64,000 nt of DNA from Phoronis australis (taxonomy: Eukaryota > Phoronida > Phoronidae). The notes beneath the pieces are model-generated. The model had not been told where the DNA came from. It was given only the letters and a program-made list of their open reading frames with translations, and made no database searches. The DNA is taken from the NCBI GenBank assembly GCA_002633005.1, contig NMRA01000401.1:207827-271826 (forward strand), read 5' to 3'. The number at the start of each line of letters is the position of its first letter. Positions within the stretch are counted from its first letter, which is position 1. The translations under genes and the position numbers were made by a program. Of the stretch, positions 20,608 through 35,161 are shown in pieces.

Positions 20608-23600
20608 TTGTGCGCGCATGTGTGCGTGTGTGTGTGTAGTGTGTTTAGTTCTGTAAAAAGGGGCCCGGTTAGGAGTAAATCACTGACATTAGGTTTGTGT
20701 TCCGGAGGCGTGAGAACCTTGCGAGAATGCAAGATCACTCAAGGCTTGGCGAGATACTAAATAATGCATTGCATGGGAAGCCCATGATCACACTAGATTC
20801 CTTCCTGATGAGATTCTTGCATCCAGGCAGCTCAAACCAGTCTTCTCAGCTGGGTTAGATAATCCTTTTCAGGAAAGAACAGGCCAGTAGTGTTGCTTAG
20901 CCTGCTATGTATTTATTCTATTATTCAAGACCACTCAGGTGCGGTACAAAAGAAGGGTCAACTAGTGTTGACTGTGATTTAGGGAATCTCAAGAACTAGA
21001 CAAATACCTGAGAGACTGTGGTAAATTTATGTGAAGATTCTTTGTTCCTCCTGTGAGAGACCACAACCCTCTGGCTCCAGCAGCTTGTTGAGCCTCATTA
21101 TCACTTTACCTAAGAATAAATCATGCTCCTTAATTGTGCTCTAAAGAACAGGGTGAACTGTACTATTAGTACACCTAAGCAATACGGGAGACATTCCCAT
21201 GTGAAAAATGCTGGACATAATCCCAAGCAATTTTTACATGGAATGGTTGCACATGGACACCATTTTGCCGGGTTCCATCAACTTTGCCAGGGTTGTTTCA
21301 TTAAGTCTAACAGCTTCATTTCCTAACCAGAAACTCAAATGCTGCTTCTCTCTCCATTTCCAATTTCCACAGCCACATTCCACGGCATGTGGATGTTTGT
21401 GATGTGAGCTTTCTTTGTTTGGGAAATTGGAACAGAGATGAGTGTTAGTGAAAAGTGTAAAGTTGGTCATTGAACATTGAACTTCTCGGAACAGCAAATT
21501 TCATATCATGTTTGGCTTAAGTACATCAAAATCCAACTGCTGCCTGGTGTTTTCGTAATTGGCCCAATTAACACTTTATTGTAATATTAAACAAACATTT
21601 AGGTTGTAAAGCCTGCACCTTCCTTTCCAATCTTCAAAATTCAAAATGTGGCTTTCAAAAACTATTCTAATATGCTATTTACATACTTTCAAAACGATAA
21701 CTTAAAAATATTATTGTCGCCCCCCCTCCCCCCATCCCCCCAAATGTGTTTATGATGGTCTTATTATCTAGAGAACATCAGCAGCCTGAGGTGATTTAGT
21801 TAACCACATCAGGGTGGTGTTTTTGGTCTGAACATCAGATTCTGTGGTGGGCCAAGGGGTTGAGCTACTCAATCTCAACTGTGGTTAGGGTTTCAGCTAG
21901 GATTCTTATCATGAGAGACATAACATGTATTGTAAACTACTGAGTCTGTCTCTTAGTTGAGTTCTCTCAACCTCTATTATGTAACATGTCTATTGAACAC
22001 AGGGACATATGATTTGTGTGAGCACTATATACCCCTTATCAAAGTGATCGTAATAACCCCAAAGAATGTAGTGGAATTCAAATGGGGGAGGGCCTCCATA
22101 GTCCTGTATAGACATCAGCTTTTGGCCTGGTGCAACTGACGGAGCAAATTGACCCGTATGAAGCGGCCATTTACGCACACAACAACTCACTAACTGTGGC
22201 AAGACGGAAATTGCAGGCTGGAGAGACTGGATCTCACATGCGCAGGTTTACGAATGACGAGAGTTGCAGAGACAAAGAACCCGTATGAAGGTCATTGCAC
22301 AAGCGCAGTTGAGATGATCCTTTCCGCCTTTCTCCAGTTTCGCGTTTAGACTTATAGTTGACACGGAGCAAGATGTTCCGGCACAAATTGCTCTAACTCA
22401 CAAACGGGAACAACTTGTTCCGTGTCAGCTGCTCCGTGTCAACTTTGTAAGTGTAAACGGCACTCATGTTCTGAACATTTTATTCATTGGTTGCTTTTGG
22501 TAGATGAGTTGTGCGTATGTGCATATGTGTGTGTGTGGGTGGCGGGGGGTTGGATGTGTGGGTGGGTGTGTGTGGGTGGGTGGGTGTAGTTCTTAGCCAC
22601 TTAATTTAGACTGTTCAAAGACACTGGGTAGGTGTAAAATAGCGTCCACATGTACCAAACTTAGTGACATTACTCATTCCAGGAAGTAATTGTTCTAGGG
22701 TACTTCTCAGTGTGGACTGCGCTGTATTTATTGCAGGACGGTAGGATGTGTATAGTAAGTAGGACATTTCAAGATTTCCCAACAGGGGTGATATAACTTA
22801 CGCGTATTTTCTAATTTGCATGAGGATACAATGGTATTAATTATTGTAGAAACATTCTTTCAAATTTCCGGGGCTCTGAAATACGTGGGAACGTAGCTTC
22901 TTCTATACCGTCCTTGGTGCTCTACTTGAATCTGGGTGCCTAACCTGACACACGGACACTTGGACAGTTGCCCTGGCCACATAGCCTTTGAATTAATGGT
23001 AGCATTCTAAAGTTAATAAAATGTAAGTGAAGCAAAACGTGGTTAGGTGGCAGCACTAGTAGTAGGCACTTCATTGAACATTTTCAAGTGTTCTTATATA
23101 AACTTGGGCATTAACCCAAATGTTTATGGTTTTTACCAGTAATATACTTCTGAGCAGTATTTTGTATGTTTTGACCTTGATGCTCTTATTGCGCACATAT
23201 TTTAATTTCTGTTTTGACTGGCTGAAAACGGATGATCTTAGCTCTGATTGGGGAAGTCGTATGTATTACGACAATGTGGTCCTTGGTTCTAAGTGATTCA
23301 TTCATCGACACTTTCAAAAGTTCGATGAATAACAGCAAGAACTGATTCTACCTGTGGTTTTTAATACCTGGAGTCTGCGGAATATGATTTGTGACCTTTT
23401 TTCAGTGATGAAATACAGCAATTATACTCATTTGCTAAATGAATATGATTCGTAATATTTGAAGTTTTGTTAACCTCTCATTTGTTCCTTTATAGTTCCG
23501 TGCGAAGTCTTCAGTGGAGTAGAGATGTTGGTCACCGGCTGTGTTACCTGAGTGTGGTCAGTCAAAACGAGGTCACACTGTGGACAGTGAAGGGCAAGTG

Positions 23601-26600
23601 GCCCAAGTTAACAGTGAAATTGGCCTGCAAACTGCATTCTGCCCCCATTAACAATGGTCAGTATGTGTACTATACAGCTTTGTCCATGTCAAAAGTTTTA
23701 TCAAACTTTACTATGGTGTTTTGTTTGAGAACCCATGCATGCATGTTTTATTGCCATGTGTTTATGAATAACTATTGATCATAGTATCAGTATAGCCTAA
23801 TATAATTATGTTTATTTTGGATGTTAATTCCTCTTGCCCTAATATGAGTTCCCAGGAATTCCATCTGTTGGTACCACATGATTTTACAATAAATCTTTGC
23901 TCATTTCATCACATTTGAGGTCCTATCACACCCTAGGAACTGCTTAGTGGTCATTTACACTTGTGCTGTGCCCTGGGACAATAAAAATTCAGGGCCTTCT
24001 GTGTTTTGAAATTTTAGGCATCCACAATAATACTAGAAATCATTGAGAAATAAAAGAGGCATTTTTCCAAACATTTTGCTCAATTTTGGTGAGATTTCAC
24101 CGTATTTGGTCTCTAATTGAGTCATATTTTTATTTCTTGAATTCACCCGTGTGTGGATAGGGGGACATTGCATGCGCGATGGTACATTATGCTTACCTTT
24201 TCTCAGATCTTTTGGGACACAATTGGTTAATTTACACTTTCTGAAAAACTTTTTCTTAAAATATCAACACTCCACTTAGGCCTTGATATTGTAGGTTGCC
24301 TCTGGCATCCCGTCACAGACATTATTTGCATCCTGTCTTCACATCGGGCCAAGTTGCACTTCCACCATGAGCTGGACACCAGAGGGAGCTACACACTTCC
24401 ACAAATCCAGAGGTTAGTGTCTCTTGTTATGGAGTTTGAGCATCAGCCATACTTCTATACTATATAGATATTATATTAAAAAGATATTGGATTAATAAAA
24501 TATTTAATTTATTTAAAAATTTAAAGTGTCATTCTACACAGCGTTTAGTAAATCTGAGTACCTTTAGTTTTCAAAAGTTGATGAACTTTATCAAAGGTCA
24601 TCTGGCTTCGTCAAAGTTGTGGCAAAAATCCATAATGATTTGAAAATATGTCTTTTAAGACCTTGAGGCTTTAAAGAGTCAAGTATATTGCAATTCTTGA
24701 AAATTGTTATGTTGGTTCATGTTTTGGGCAGGCCCCTTTGCTTTTGAACTTTGTCACAACGTGTTTGCATTAATTATTCCACATGATAACACCATAGACA
24801 TGGAAGGAATCACTATTTGCTTCATTTTAATGATTCATTGCCTCTGACTAGATTGTAACAGTTTGAAGGTTGTGATTTCAGCTTGACCTAATTAGCTCTG
24901 AGTAACAATTAAAAGAGAAACTGCTCACGAACGAGTCCGGAGTCCGATTAGAATAACGAAAAACAGAGCTCAGTTTCCACAGATGGTTCTTTATTGTTCC
25001 CATTTCACTCAGGGTCTGAGCTCAGTCCACTGGGGTAGGTTGTTTACAACTGTTAACTAAGACCCAGCATGAAAACATCTGTATGCTAGGTCTCAGATTG
25101 TGGTGTTCTTCAATGGAACTATTTTAAGTGTGCAGAGAGGGTTTGGCACATCTGTACCGCTAGCTTTGTTTCTTGGTAGTGATGCGTGGTGTTACAAGTT
25201 TATTTATTCCACTATCAGGGGTCCCATAATAAAAAATCCAGGTATTGAAGGACTCCTCGGGAAGTCCAGTTTGTGCATGCTCAGTAATGCCTAAGATTTT
25301 TTAGAAAGCAGATGGTTACACAGCAAAGTCGTGACAATTTAAAAAATCACTCAGCCCACAGCAATTAAACGAAATGTACGGTAATAACGTCAACTTTACA
25401 CAGATTAATACAATTCCATGAGAATGTCTACCTTGTTTTAATATGGATATGTATCTTTGGCAAATGTGCGTCGATTTTGACCAAAAACATATCGTTGTGG
25501 TCGACATAAGATAATTCAAAATTAAATATCAAAATTATAAGAGAAAAATGCAAGAGTTGAAATAATCGAATACTCTGGCACATTTCACTCACAGACAGCC
25601 AGAGGGCTTATCACTGCAGTAAATCAAATGCAAAGCTGTAACATAAACAAACTACTGCACATTTGTTTATGTGGCTGTCCCTCCCTAAAAACCTACCCCA
25701 ACTTATGGACCCTGGACTTCAGACCCTGAGTGGAATACTAATGATTTTATGGTCTGCAAAAAATGTGCCCTCATGAAAACTTTTGTCATTTGAGTCTTAT
25801 TTTTGTCATGTTTTGATCTTTTAGTGGAAAAATTACCTGCGGGAGCTGGTCAACTGATGGATTGAAACTTGCGGTTATGTACAGCGAAACAGTTGTGGTA
25901 TGTTTATGTTCACGTTTCAGATTGTATTTTGAAATAGTTATTAAGATATTGTGCTGAGGCCTGGACCTGGCGTGCATAATGCAAAATGGCGGTGATGGAA
26001 CCTTATCAGGGATTTCTAGACTATCGACTGGAACACAGTTCTCACTGACTTGGCAACTGTTTATTTTAACACCACAGGTGTGTGTGGACGTGAAATTGTA
26101 TGTTGTACATCAAACTAAGACTTGCGGTTTGCTCAGGAATTTCGACCCTCCAAGTAAGTCAGATGGCGACTGGAAACGTTCTGTCTTGTCGGAAGTGCCT
26201 TATGTAAACTCGGTACTCAAAACCCGACTGGAAAATTGATCAGTTAGTTGGTATGCATTGAGTAAATTTGAAAATTTGTACTCGAATGATTTGATGTGAT
26301 TGGTATAGATGACATCATGTGACTCGAGACTTTAATTACTTGCAAACAACTGTTTATCGCAACATACGTGGTCATCTGAAGTTTTTAATGAAGAAAGTAT
26401 GATTTGATGTGGAGACAAATTAAATCAAATTAGTTGTAATGTCAATAAAATATTTTCTACCAAATACTGTACATGACACCCGAGCTAAAGAGGAATTTCC
26501 CATCGTGATGGTGGAAGGCAAGCCAAAGTTGGCCGTCATAAGTAGCCGTCCCTCATAAAAGGGTCATTCGCTTTGATAATTTTTTCACTGAGAAGTTTTA

Positions 26601-29600
26601 TGCCAGTCATTGGTCCTTCTTTTATTGATTTTATTAAGGCTATCAACATAGGTCCATGCGCCTTTTTCCAGATGTAGGCGCAGTTTCATGTGTTGCTGTA
26701 TAGGCTTATTTTTTATATGATAAATGGTAGTTACATGGTCATTTTCCATACATGTCAGTTTGGCTAAAAATCACCAACCATCTTCTCAAGCATCACAATT
26801 TACTATGATAATCCAGTTTGTAACACACCTGACATTGCTCTGTCTTGTATATGCTAAACTGTGGACCTGTGGCCATATGTATATATATTTCAGTAAAGAT
26901 TAAACATGTCTTTAAAAGCAAACTGTAAGTTATTAATCTGATAATCGTGTGGTATGAGGAATATGTTCTGTGTTGCAGGTATACTCGTGGCCAGGTGACT
27001 CAGCTGGTATTGGTGATCACGAGATGGCGTCTTGGAAAGTACCTGGGTAAGTGGATCATGTTACCATCAAAGTTGTGAACGCTCTGATAAAGAAGAATTA
27101 AGGACTTTCATCTTAGATTCTTTGGTCCAAAAAATGACCAGGCTCTGACATAAATAGTTATTAGAGGTTTCGTGATGCCTAGAATTTGGGAGAAAGCCTC
27201 ACCATATATTTCTGGAAAGATTATCTGTTGCTCAAAAATACCACAAGGCTAGTAATGTCTGTTTACGTCCCTGTCTATTCGTATGTTTTTTGCATTAGCT
27301 TGCTGTAAACTCCCTGCTTTCAGATATGAACTGCTCAGAATTTGTCTTGGCTGTGAGAGTATTGCTGCACTCGCACGCACGCACACACACACACATTACT
27401 AGAGTGACCGTTTTGATCCCCAAAGTCAATATGTGGAAAATATATGTGGAGAATATATTATGAATGTTAACAAGATGCTGTTGGCAGTCAGCCACCATTA
27501 TTGTGTTGGTGGTTTTATTATTTAATTTTTTGTTCAAATGGTTTTTTCTGTTCCAGATTATGTGGCTGTCTCATTAGTATTGTTGCCCTGGACAACAACA
27601 TTTTTGCCACTACATCAGAGATGAGATTCACCGTCAATGCAACAGATGAAGACTATCTAACCTTACCTCGTAAGTCAACCAAAGATGAAACCGACAAATT
27701 TTATGTTCCTTTTCGCGAAAGGGGTTTGCCAAAATAATTATATATTTTCCAGAGGTGCTTATTTATTACTCTTTAGAAAGAAAAACATACAACAGCCATT
27801 TTAATTAGTGGTTATCGTTGATTTAAATTTTATTAGTGAATAGATTTTATATATTAACTTCATTTAATGGTTTGCTTTCACAAATTTTTCTCTTAAAATA
27901 TTCACTGATTGCTTATTACTAGGGTAAGACAGTGTATCTAGTTGTTGTCAGTACAATACAAAGGGATTGTACAACCAACGTTTCCCTGTAATTATGGCTA
28001 ATTCTGTTAACAGCAAAAATTACTTGTAATAACTCTTAGGGTGCCAGATGTTTAATTACATAACGGCTTATTAGCCGCCTTGCTGACTTCCCAGTTAATT
28101 CCCCTTTATTCTCAGTCATCAGGGGAGACTACTCTGGTGATGAATTCGGCTTCCACCCAGTTGTCACGACAAGGAATTCTTGGTCATTTTGTGTGAATAC
28201 TCTTGGCATTTACTGTTACTTGGACGTTATTGTCTTTATTAAAGTTGAAATGTTCTGATCTGCCTTGTCTTTTTTTCAGAGTCTCCGCCTCCAAAACTGA
28301 TAAGGGCAACGGGAGGCGAGGGTGACGTAGTCAGACCTCGCAGCAGCCACCTCAGTTTGAGTGAAAAACTACTGAATCTGCAACAGAAAGATCTGGTTTG
28401 TTAAATGTGTTCATTGTCATTCACCCTTTTCGGTGATTGAACCATTTTGTACCCTAGTTGTCACAATTCATTCAATTTGTCGAAGTTATGTGTAAAATTG
28501 ACAGGACATTATTTGAAAATCAGTCAAAAGTTGTTGCTGCTGTGGAATTTCACTGATTTTGGACTAGAATAGAATTCTTCAACATATTTTTGAAAACTGT
28601 TTAACATACAGGATGAGTTACTAGTTCGCGTAATTTATCTGCTTCCTTTCTTCTGCCTGCCGCTGTGACACAGTGTACAAAACGTGACGTGTCAAATGTT
28701 ACATTTCAGACAACTGACTCCTCCTCGTTGCTCGTGTTTACGACAGCGCCAGAATGTAGGAAGATAACGAGCTTGAACATTCCGGGCATTCTGAAACCAG
28801 ACTTACTGTGTTACAATGTACGTACTGATGTTAAGTCAAGCTGGTATGTGGCAGGGCGGAACCTGTTGGAAATTCCATTGTTAACGTGAAGAGTAGTTTG
28901 GTGGCAGTTCCGCTTGTATGCTGAATTCGTTGCAGCTCGCAGCAGCGTTCTCTGCAATTTTATTCGGCTCACTCTCAAACTCGCAGTATAGTTCTGTTGT
29001 TGATCATCCAAAAAGCAGCCACACAGCGTATTACCATGAGGCTATAATTAGATATATAAAATGGCAGCTTGAGCGAGTGTCCAATGATTGCAACCAGACA
29101 GCCCTACCACGTGTTAAACCAATATTGTCCCGATGAGGAGGCATTAAAGTTATTAAGACCTTAGAAAAATGTTCGTATTTTGCTAACTTAGAAGCATCAC
29201 ATCTCAGCAATGGCTGATTTGATTCCCGAGAAACTTTCGAATTGGTTAAACGCACGACACTTTTCTTCATTGTTCACAGTCTTTATTCTGCTATGTTCAT
29301 ACCTGCGGAACAAAACTTTACTCTCAACCGAACATAGATAAAGTAACTGACCTAGCGACATAATTAAAAGGCACACGATATTTCGAAACATACTTGACAT
29401 GTTTCATTCTCAAGTGAACATAAAATGACGCAGTAATGCCACCACAGAGTATAAGCTGATGACACACACAGTGGGACACGGCGGGTGTGAAATACTGCAA
29501 GGAATGACTAATGAAGAGGGGTAACAGGAAAGTCACGCAAACAAGTGTAACGTGCGGAGCGACCCTTTTTGCTGCTCATTCAAAACAGGCTTCTCAAAAG

Positions 29601-32600
29601 CAATTAAAAGGGACTCTAATACTTTCAAACGCAGCACTTCTTGCTCCACATAATTGACTTGTTTTCCACAATTTCTTGACGGGTGATTTTATGTGCGTGG
29701 CATTGCAGAAAATGATCTTGAATGGCGCCATTTTGAAGATGCATGGATAACCGACGGGAAAGACTGCAAACCGTTTGACCAAAGAATATTAGTGACGTTT
29801 GAATAAAGACATTCGTTCATAGGGCATACAAACTCATAAACAATACTACATTGTGCAATGGGGCGGACATTCGCTTTAGAAATGTTATTTTTCATGACCA
29901 AGTTGGAGGACTTCCTATTCCGATAATTGTTTATGGATTGTTTTAAATTCAAGGTCACGTGAACCAGTTAATCATATATTGATATAAAGTTAAAAATCAG
30001 CATACAGTTTTTCTTATTTTGGAAAATATATATTTAGAAACTCAGTTTGTATAGTTTTTGTAGGTGTTTGGCTTAATGCTCAGACATGTCCTGTATAACC
30101 TAATATTCTCCTGTTTGAAATATCCTGTTAAAAATTCATGATTGCGTGACCAAAGGTTTTTTAACTTCTAAAGTTACTTAATGGTCTTTCCTTTGCTACG
30201 GATTTTTTCACATCTTGTTACCCGGTGTCTTTGGTGATTGGTGACTGAATTCAGTGAGCGAAGCTACCCCTACAACAAATACAACAGTATAAAATGAAGA
30301 CATGTTTAAGTTCATTCATGTCCAGTTTTTTATAGTATGATTGTTAGGGCTTTATTATTTTTACCCAGTCACATTCTACTGTTCAGTAATTCCAGTTTCA
30401 CGTGAGTGTACGTGTTCAAACTTTGAAGTGAGATTGTTAGGGAATAAGGACTTGCTCAGCCACAGTCTACTGATCAATAGCCTCAGTTTCATGTGATTAT
30501 TACGTCTTCTACTTTATTTAAAGTTGCTATAAGCCCTTATTGTCTCTCAAAGAAGCTGATTTTTGATTTAAACCACTTTGTTAAACTGGTCTCAACTTGC
30601 TCCATACTCAGATGAGAAGTAATGCAAAATTGGTTAAGTACGCTACCGTCACACTTGTCTTTGTTAACAATCTTTATTCCGTTCCGTTCGTATCCTCGGA
30701 AAGACATTTCTAAACATGTCGTGTGTCTTTTAATCATGTCTTATGGTCTCTTGTTTTACCAATGTTCTGTTGAATGTCAAACTTTGTTCCAATGATACGA
30801 ACTTAACAGAATAAAGTTCGTTAACAACGACAAGTGTCGTGTATTTAATCAATTTTGTGTAACGAAAAGCGTGCTCTCGAAGTACAGTCAGATGAGAAGT
30901 CACGTAATTTCTGTGCTTTTTAAGAATTGGCGGTTTGTTCTTGTTTGAGGTCAAGTTCACTAACTCATCTCCTGTTGATTTCAGGGGAAGAGCAGAATCA
31001 TTCTAGTTGGAAGTAACCACTACAGAAAGTTGAAGCTCTATTCTTTCAAGACTGATCAGCTCTCTCATTATGCTGACATTGTAAGTTCAAATTTGAGTTA
31101 CATGTATTAAGTGAATCTTATCATCTGCTACGTTGCATGTATTCTGAATCCAATTCATGTCTTCCAGCATTTTTTCATCATCAATGAATGGCAGACGGTG
31201 AAATAATGGACTAACATTTTAATTGTTTCGAATCTCTCATTCAAAACAGGATGTTGGAGAAAATGGCCGACCAAGAGGAGTCTGTTCCTCCCAGAATCCT
31301 TTAGGCTTCTTCTCAGCCATTGCCGTGTGCCAGGAAGACTCTGTCGCGTTTCTTCCGTCAAGCAAAGGAATCCAGTGTGATCTGACTGTCAAGTTTCACG
31401 CGCTGAAGGCTGAAGAGAAAAGTAAGCATTGGGAAACATCCAGTCATTCCTAGACACGTTAACTAGAGTCACCTTAAGGAGACTTGTTCATTGATGTGAA
31501 GCACTTATAGTACAAGGCAAAAGTAATTAGACAAAATACCGTTATCCCTTATGATGGCTTAGTCTGTTTACAGCAAAATTCTAATCGCAAAAGTCACTTG
31601 CATTAGCCACCTTTATACTAATTTTCATGTCATTCTCGATCATGAGGGGAGATTACTCTGACTATGAATTTGATTGTCACCCAACTTGTCTGACAGGGAA
31701 TTCTGGGTCATCTGTCACCCAACTTGTCTGACAGGGAATTCTGGGTCATTTCATGTGCATACTTATGACTTGTTTTGTATAGTCTCCGCACTTTCCCATC
31801 TTGACAACAGGAGAAGCAAAAATACCTGTGCTGATGTTGCCCGTGAGGTGTTGGCTTTTGTTAACAGACGTAAATGTAGGGCCCTTGAAAATCATCAATT
31901 TATGACATATGTCATTAACTTCTTAATGTCATATCTCATAAAGTGCTGATCTGATTCGAATGAATTCACGTACTGTGCTTTTTACACTGTTTTCCGAAAT
32001 TATGTTAGGAATTATTCTTGCAATTTTATAATTTTACATTAGGGTCTGTCAAAAAAATGAGGTTTATGATTTTTATGGCATTTAAAAAATGTAAAAACAT
32101 TATAATTTTAGATTTCATTCTAAACATTTATATCAAAAGAAATCATGTCATGTTATCGAACTTTCTTCAATGTTTTGCTTAATTTCATTTTTTCTTTTCT
32201 GACTTCGTGATAAATGAGAAATGATGATGATAATCTTTCACTTTTTGCTAATAATACATCAATTATTTTTCAATTTACAGAGCCAAGGAAAACACAGAGA
32301 ATGGCTGACACAAAATCAAGAACTACCTCTGAGCCTTTACCCAAGAGACCTTTAATTGAAGAGATCAGTGACTATGGCCAGACTAGTAATAAAGGACCAG
32401 GGTCCTGCAGTCCTGAATCACAAACCAAGGTGAAGTCGCTTTGTAACGAAGTCCCTGATCCTGTCATGGTTGATAGCGATATCGAAGAGGATGGTGTCGT
32501 CAACTTGGGATTGGTCCACAGCTCTTTAGCACAGCCGTCTAACGAGGCGACAACCACCAGTCTTGACTCGTCGCGTGACGGGTCAGTCATAGCTAACGGG

Positions 32601-35101
32601 TGCTCTGAACCCAGTAAAATGTCAGAACTGGAAAACGGGAGCACACCTAGTCTTGAATGTCCTGAGGGTGAAGCAGAATCCTGCCCCAAGAAGACCAAGA
32701 TAGATCTAATTGTTGATGAGCACGTTGATGCTGCTGAGAGCTCCGTCAGCTTAGAACCTCCGACTGGCTTTGCTGATCACACCGTCACATCAATTGCACA
32801 TACTAATGGAAACTCATTTCAGCAGAACCAAGAAGAATCTCGTGATGACAGTCCGAATTCCATAAGCAATGGACACGTTCTAAACAGCGGTGGAGTGGAA
32901 GAGATGTATCCTGCAGAGAACGCATATTTTGACTTACAACCACCTGCTGGGTTTAGTAATGACCTTGATCAATTGTCGGATAAACCAAGTGAAACGTTTC
33001 ACAGTCAAGTAGAAATCGTGGAGACACTACCTTTGAACTCTAGTACACACGCAGCTTTAGGGAAGGACATCTCTAGCTTGTCAAAGCAGTTAGAAGATGA
33101 TGGACATTCATTTGGTGAGTTATCTGACATGTCTGATCACTCAGACTGTACAGGAGAGATGAAAGTGGAAGATCTGGTTGAAGTCAGTGAGAGACAGTCG
33201 CGGATGGACTTAGACATTGATGAACTGTATCGGGCTTACCGAGATAGTCAGAACAATACTAACAGTGAAGGTTCTCTATTTGATGATTTGGCAGACAGAT
33301 ACTCTGGTCTGGGAGAGGTTCAAGAAGATGTTTGCCAAGTCAATGACAGTGCATTACTGCGTGCCTCGGTAGAAAGAGCAGATGACGTTGATTGCACTGA
33401 GAAGCCATGCAACTCATACTCCCCTCTAGTGGACGTGGACATTAGAAAACCTAATATTCCCATAGCTCTGCAAGAGAATACTCCACCCGCAGCTGATCCC
33501 AAAATATCTTTGGTCTTCCCTGAGGTTACTAAGTCACCCATTCGATCGAAGAAACCACGGCAAACGTTGACTGAGAGAATGGCATATAAACTCTCTATGG
33601 GCACCAACATAGAAAGCTGTTCTAATCCAGAGTTGGTGGAAAGACTCTCGTGTCATCTTAGCAACAAAGAAATTCCTGCTGAAACGAAAAGCAGTTGCAC
33701 AGACGACGAGTTGGAAGTGTCTAAAGGTACAGACAGCGAAAAAGAAAATTTCTGCAAAGATAAACAAGTGAATGGTATTAAGCAAATAGATGAGTATAAA
33801 AGTGACATCCCTCACCCAGAAGTGGCACCAGGCAAAGATGAAGCTTTAGAAACTGGACGTCAGAGTGATGACGTACCTGTTGACCCAGGTAGTCAAGAGA
33901 AGAAGCTGGGATTTGTGGACAACATCAAGAGGCCATTTTTAAAGCTAAGGCACGTCTTTGATGACCATGGAGATACAGAACAAGATTTATCCTCCTTGTC
34001 AACGAATGATGAACTAGTACTTTGTTTTGATGATTATGACATCATTGAAATGGATGATGAGCTGCTGAAAGATTCAACCGTTGATGATGAGAATGAAGAA
34101 AATCCTTTCTTCAGCGAGTCTCAGCAAACTGAAATTGTAATGCCAGACGGTCAAAGGTCTCCCTCTGTGGCTGACAGAATCAAAGGATTTTTTACGTTAC
34201 GAAAGAATTCGGGTCCTGAGGATGAAAATGAAGCGGTGCCGATAAAAAGTGAAGACCAATTGGAAGTGGTTGCTGTAAATGGCAAAGACATCAATGATAT
34301 CAGTGTTGACGAAGAGGATGGTAATCGGCTGAACTCGGAAGGTAATTCAGGAGACTCTGCGATCGAACCCGCTCTTACAAATGATGAAAAACACGCTTCA
34401 GGTGATGAATGTGATATTGCAGAATCAAAAGATGTGAAGAAAACAAGCATGAGAAGAAAGCTTGTGAATTTCTTCAGTTTTGGGAAGGAAACTCCTAAGA
34501 ACGATTTGTCTGATTCTGGAGCCGAGTTAAATGACCAGGACAATGGAGGTCCCCAGTCTCCAACAGAGGTGGAAGTGCATCAACTACAGTATCAAGTTGA
34601 TCTTCAGAAGCAGCACCTGGACCAGTTGAAGGAACAGATCTTCAGACTCACCAGGTAAGTATTTTATTTATTTATTATTGTGATATTTAAAATGAGGATG
34701 GCCTCTTCAGTGATAGCACTGCTTTCCAAGAGGGCCCTCAACAAGAAAAACAGTAATATAATACAATGAAGTAATAAAACAACAATGGAATATACGTAAC
34801 ATGAATAAATTGTGGCAAGAATGGAGTTGCGGGACTTAATTGACTGCTTCATTGGTGGATATATGAACAATGAAAGGTGGTCAACATTTTTCGTATTGAG
34901 ATATTTGCACCCCCTCCCCAATCCTCCCAACATCCACACGCACACAAAGGTATACACTCGTGAATAGCCACAAAATAGTAAATGCCAAAATTTCTTTCTC
35001 TGTCATTTTAACCTCTTATTTCTTTGTTGGCGGCCAAGGGAGAGGGGGCACTGTTGTTCAGGATCAAATTGAACTATTTTTTTATTAGGAGAGATAATAA
35101 T

Positions 35102-35161
<60 letters not shown>

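Larger units (their letters stand above)
13916..23495 (+). other. WDCP intron 2 (9.6 kb)
   Basis: Holds the duplicated locus around the N gap (15340-20559), a copy of the AGGGAATTMTGGGTCAT repeat at 14115-14205, a short TGTTC-rich tract at 14226-14262, a TG microsatellite, and a foldback at 22344-22458. 20760-22340 and 22600-23490 show no gene or repeat I can name beyond poly-C at 21720-21740 and TGGG runs at 22540-22590. Confidence 0.55.

Noticed and set aside
20454-20760. Threonine/histidine- and valine/cysteine-rich frames
   Set aside because: Translation of the TG repeat.
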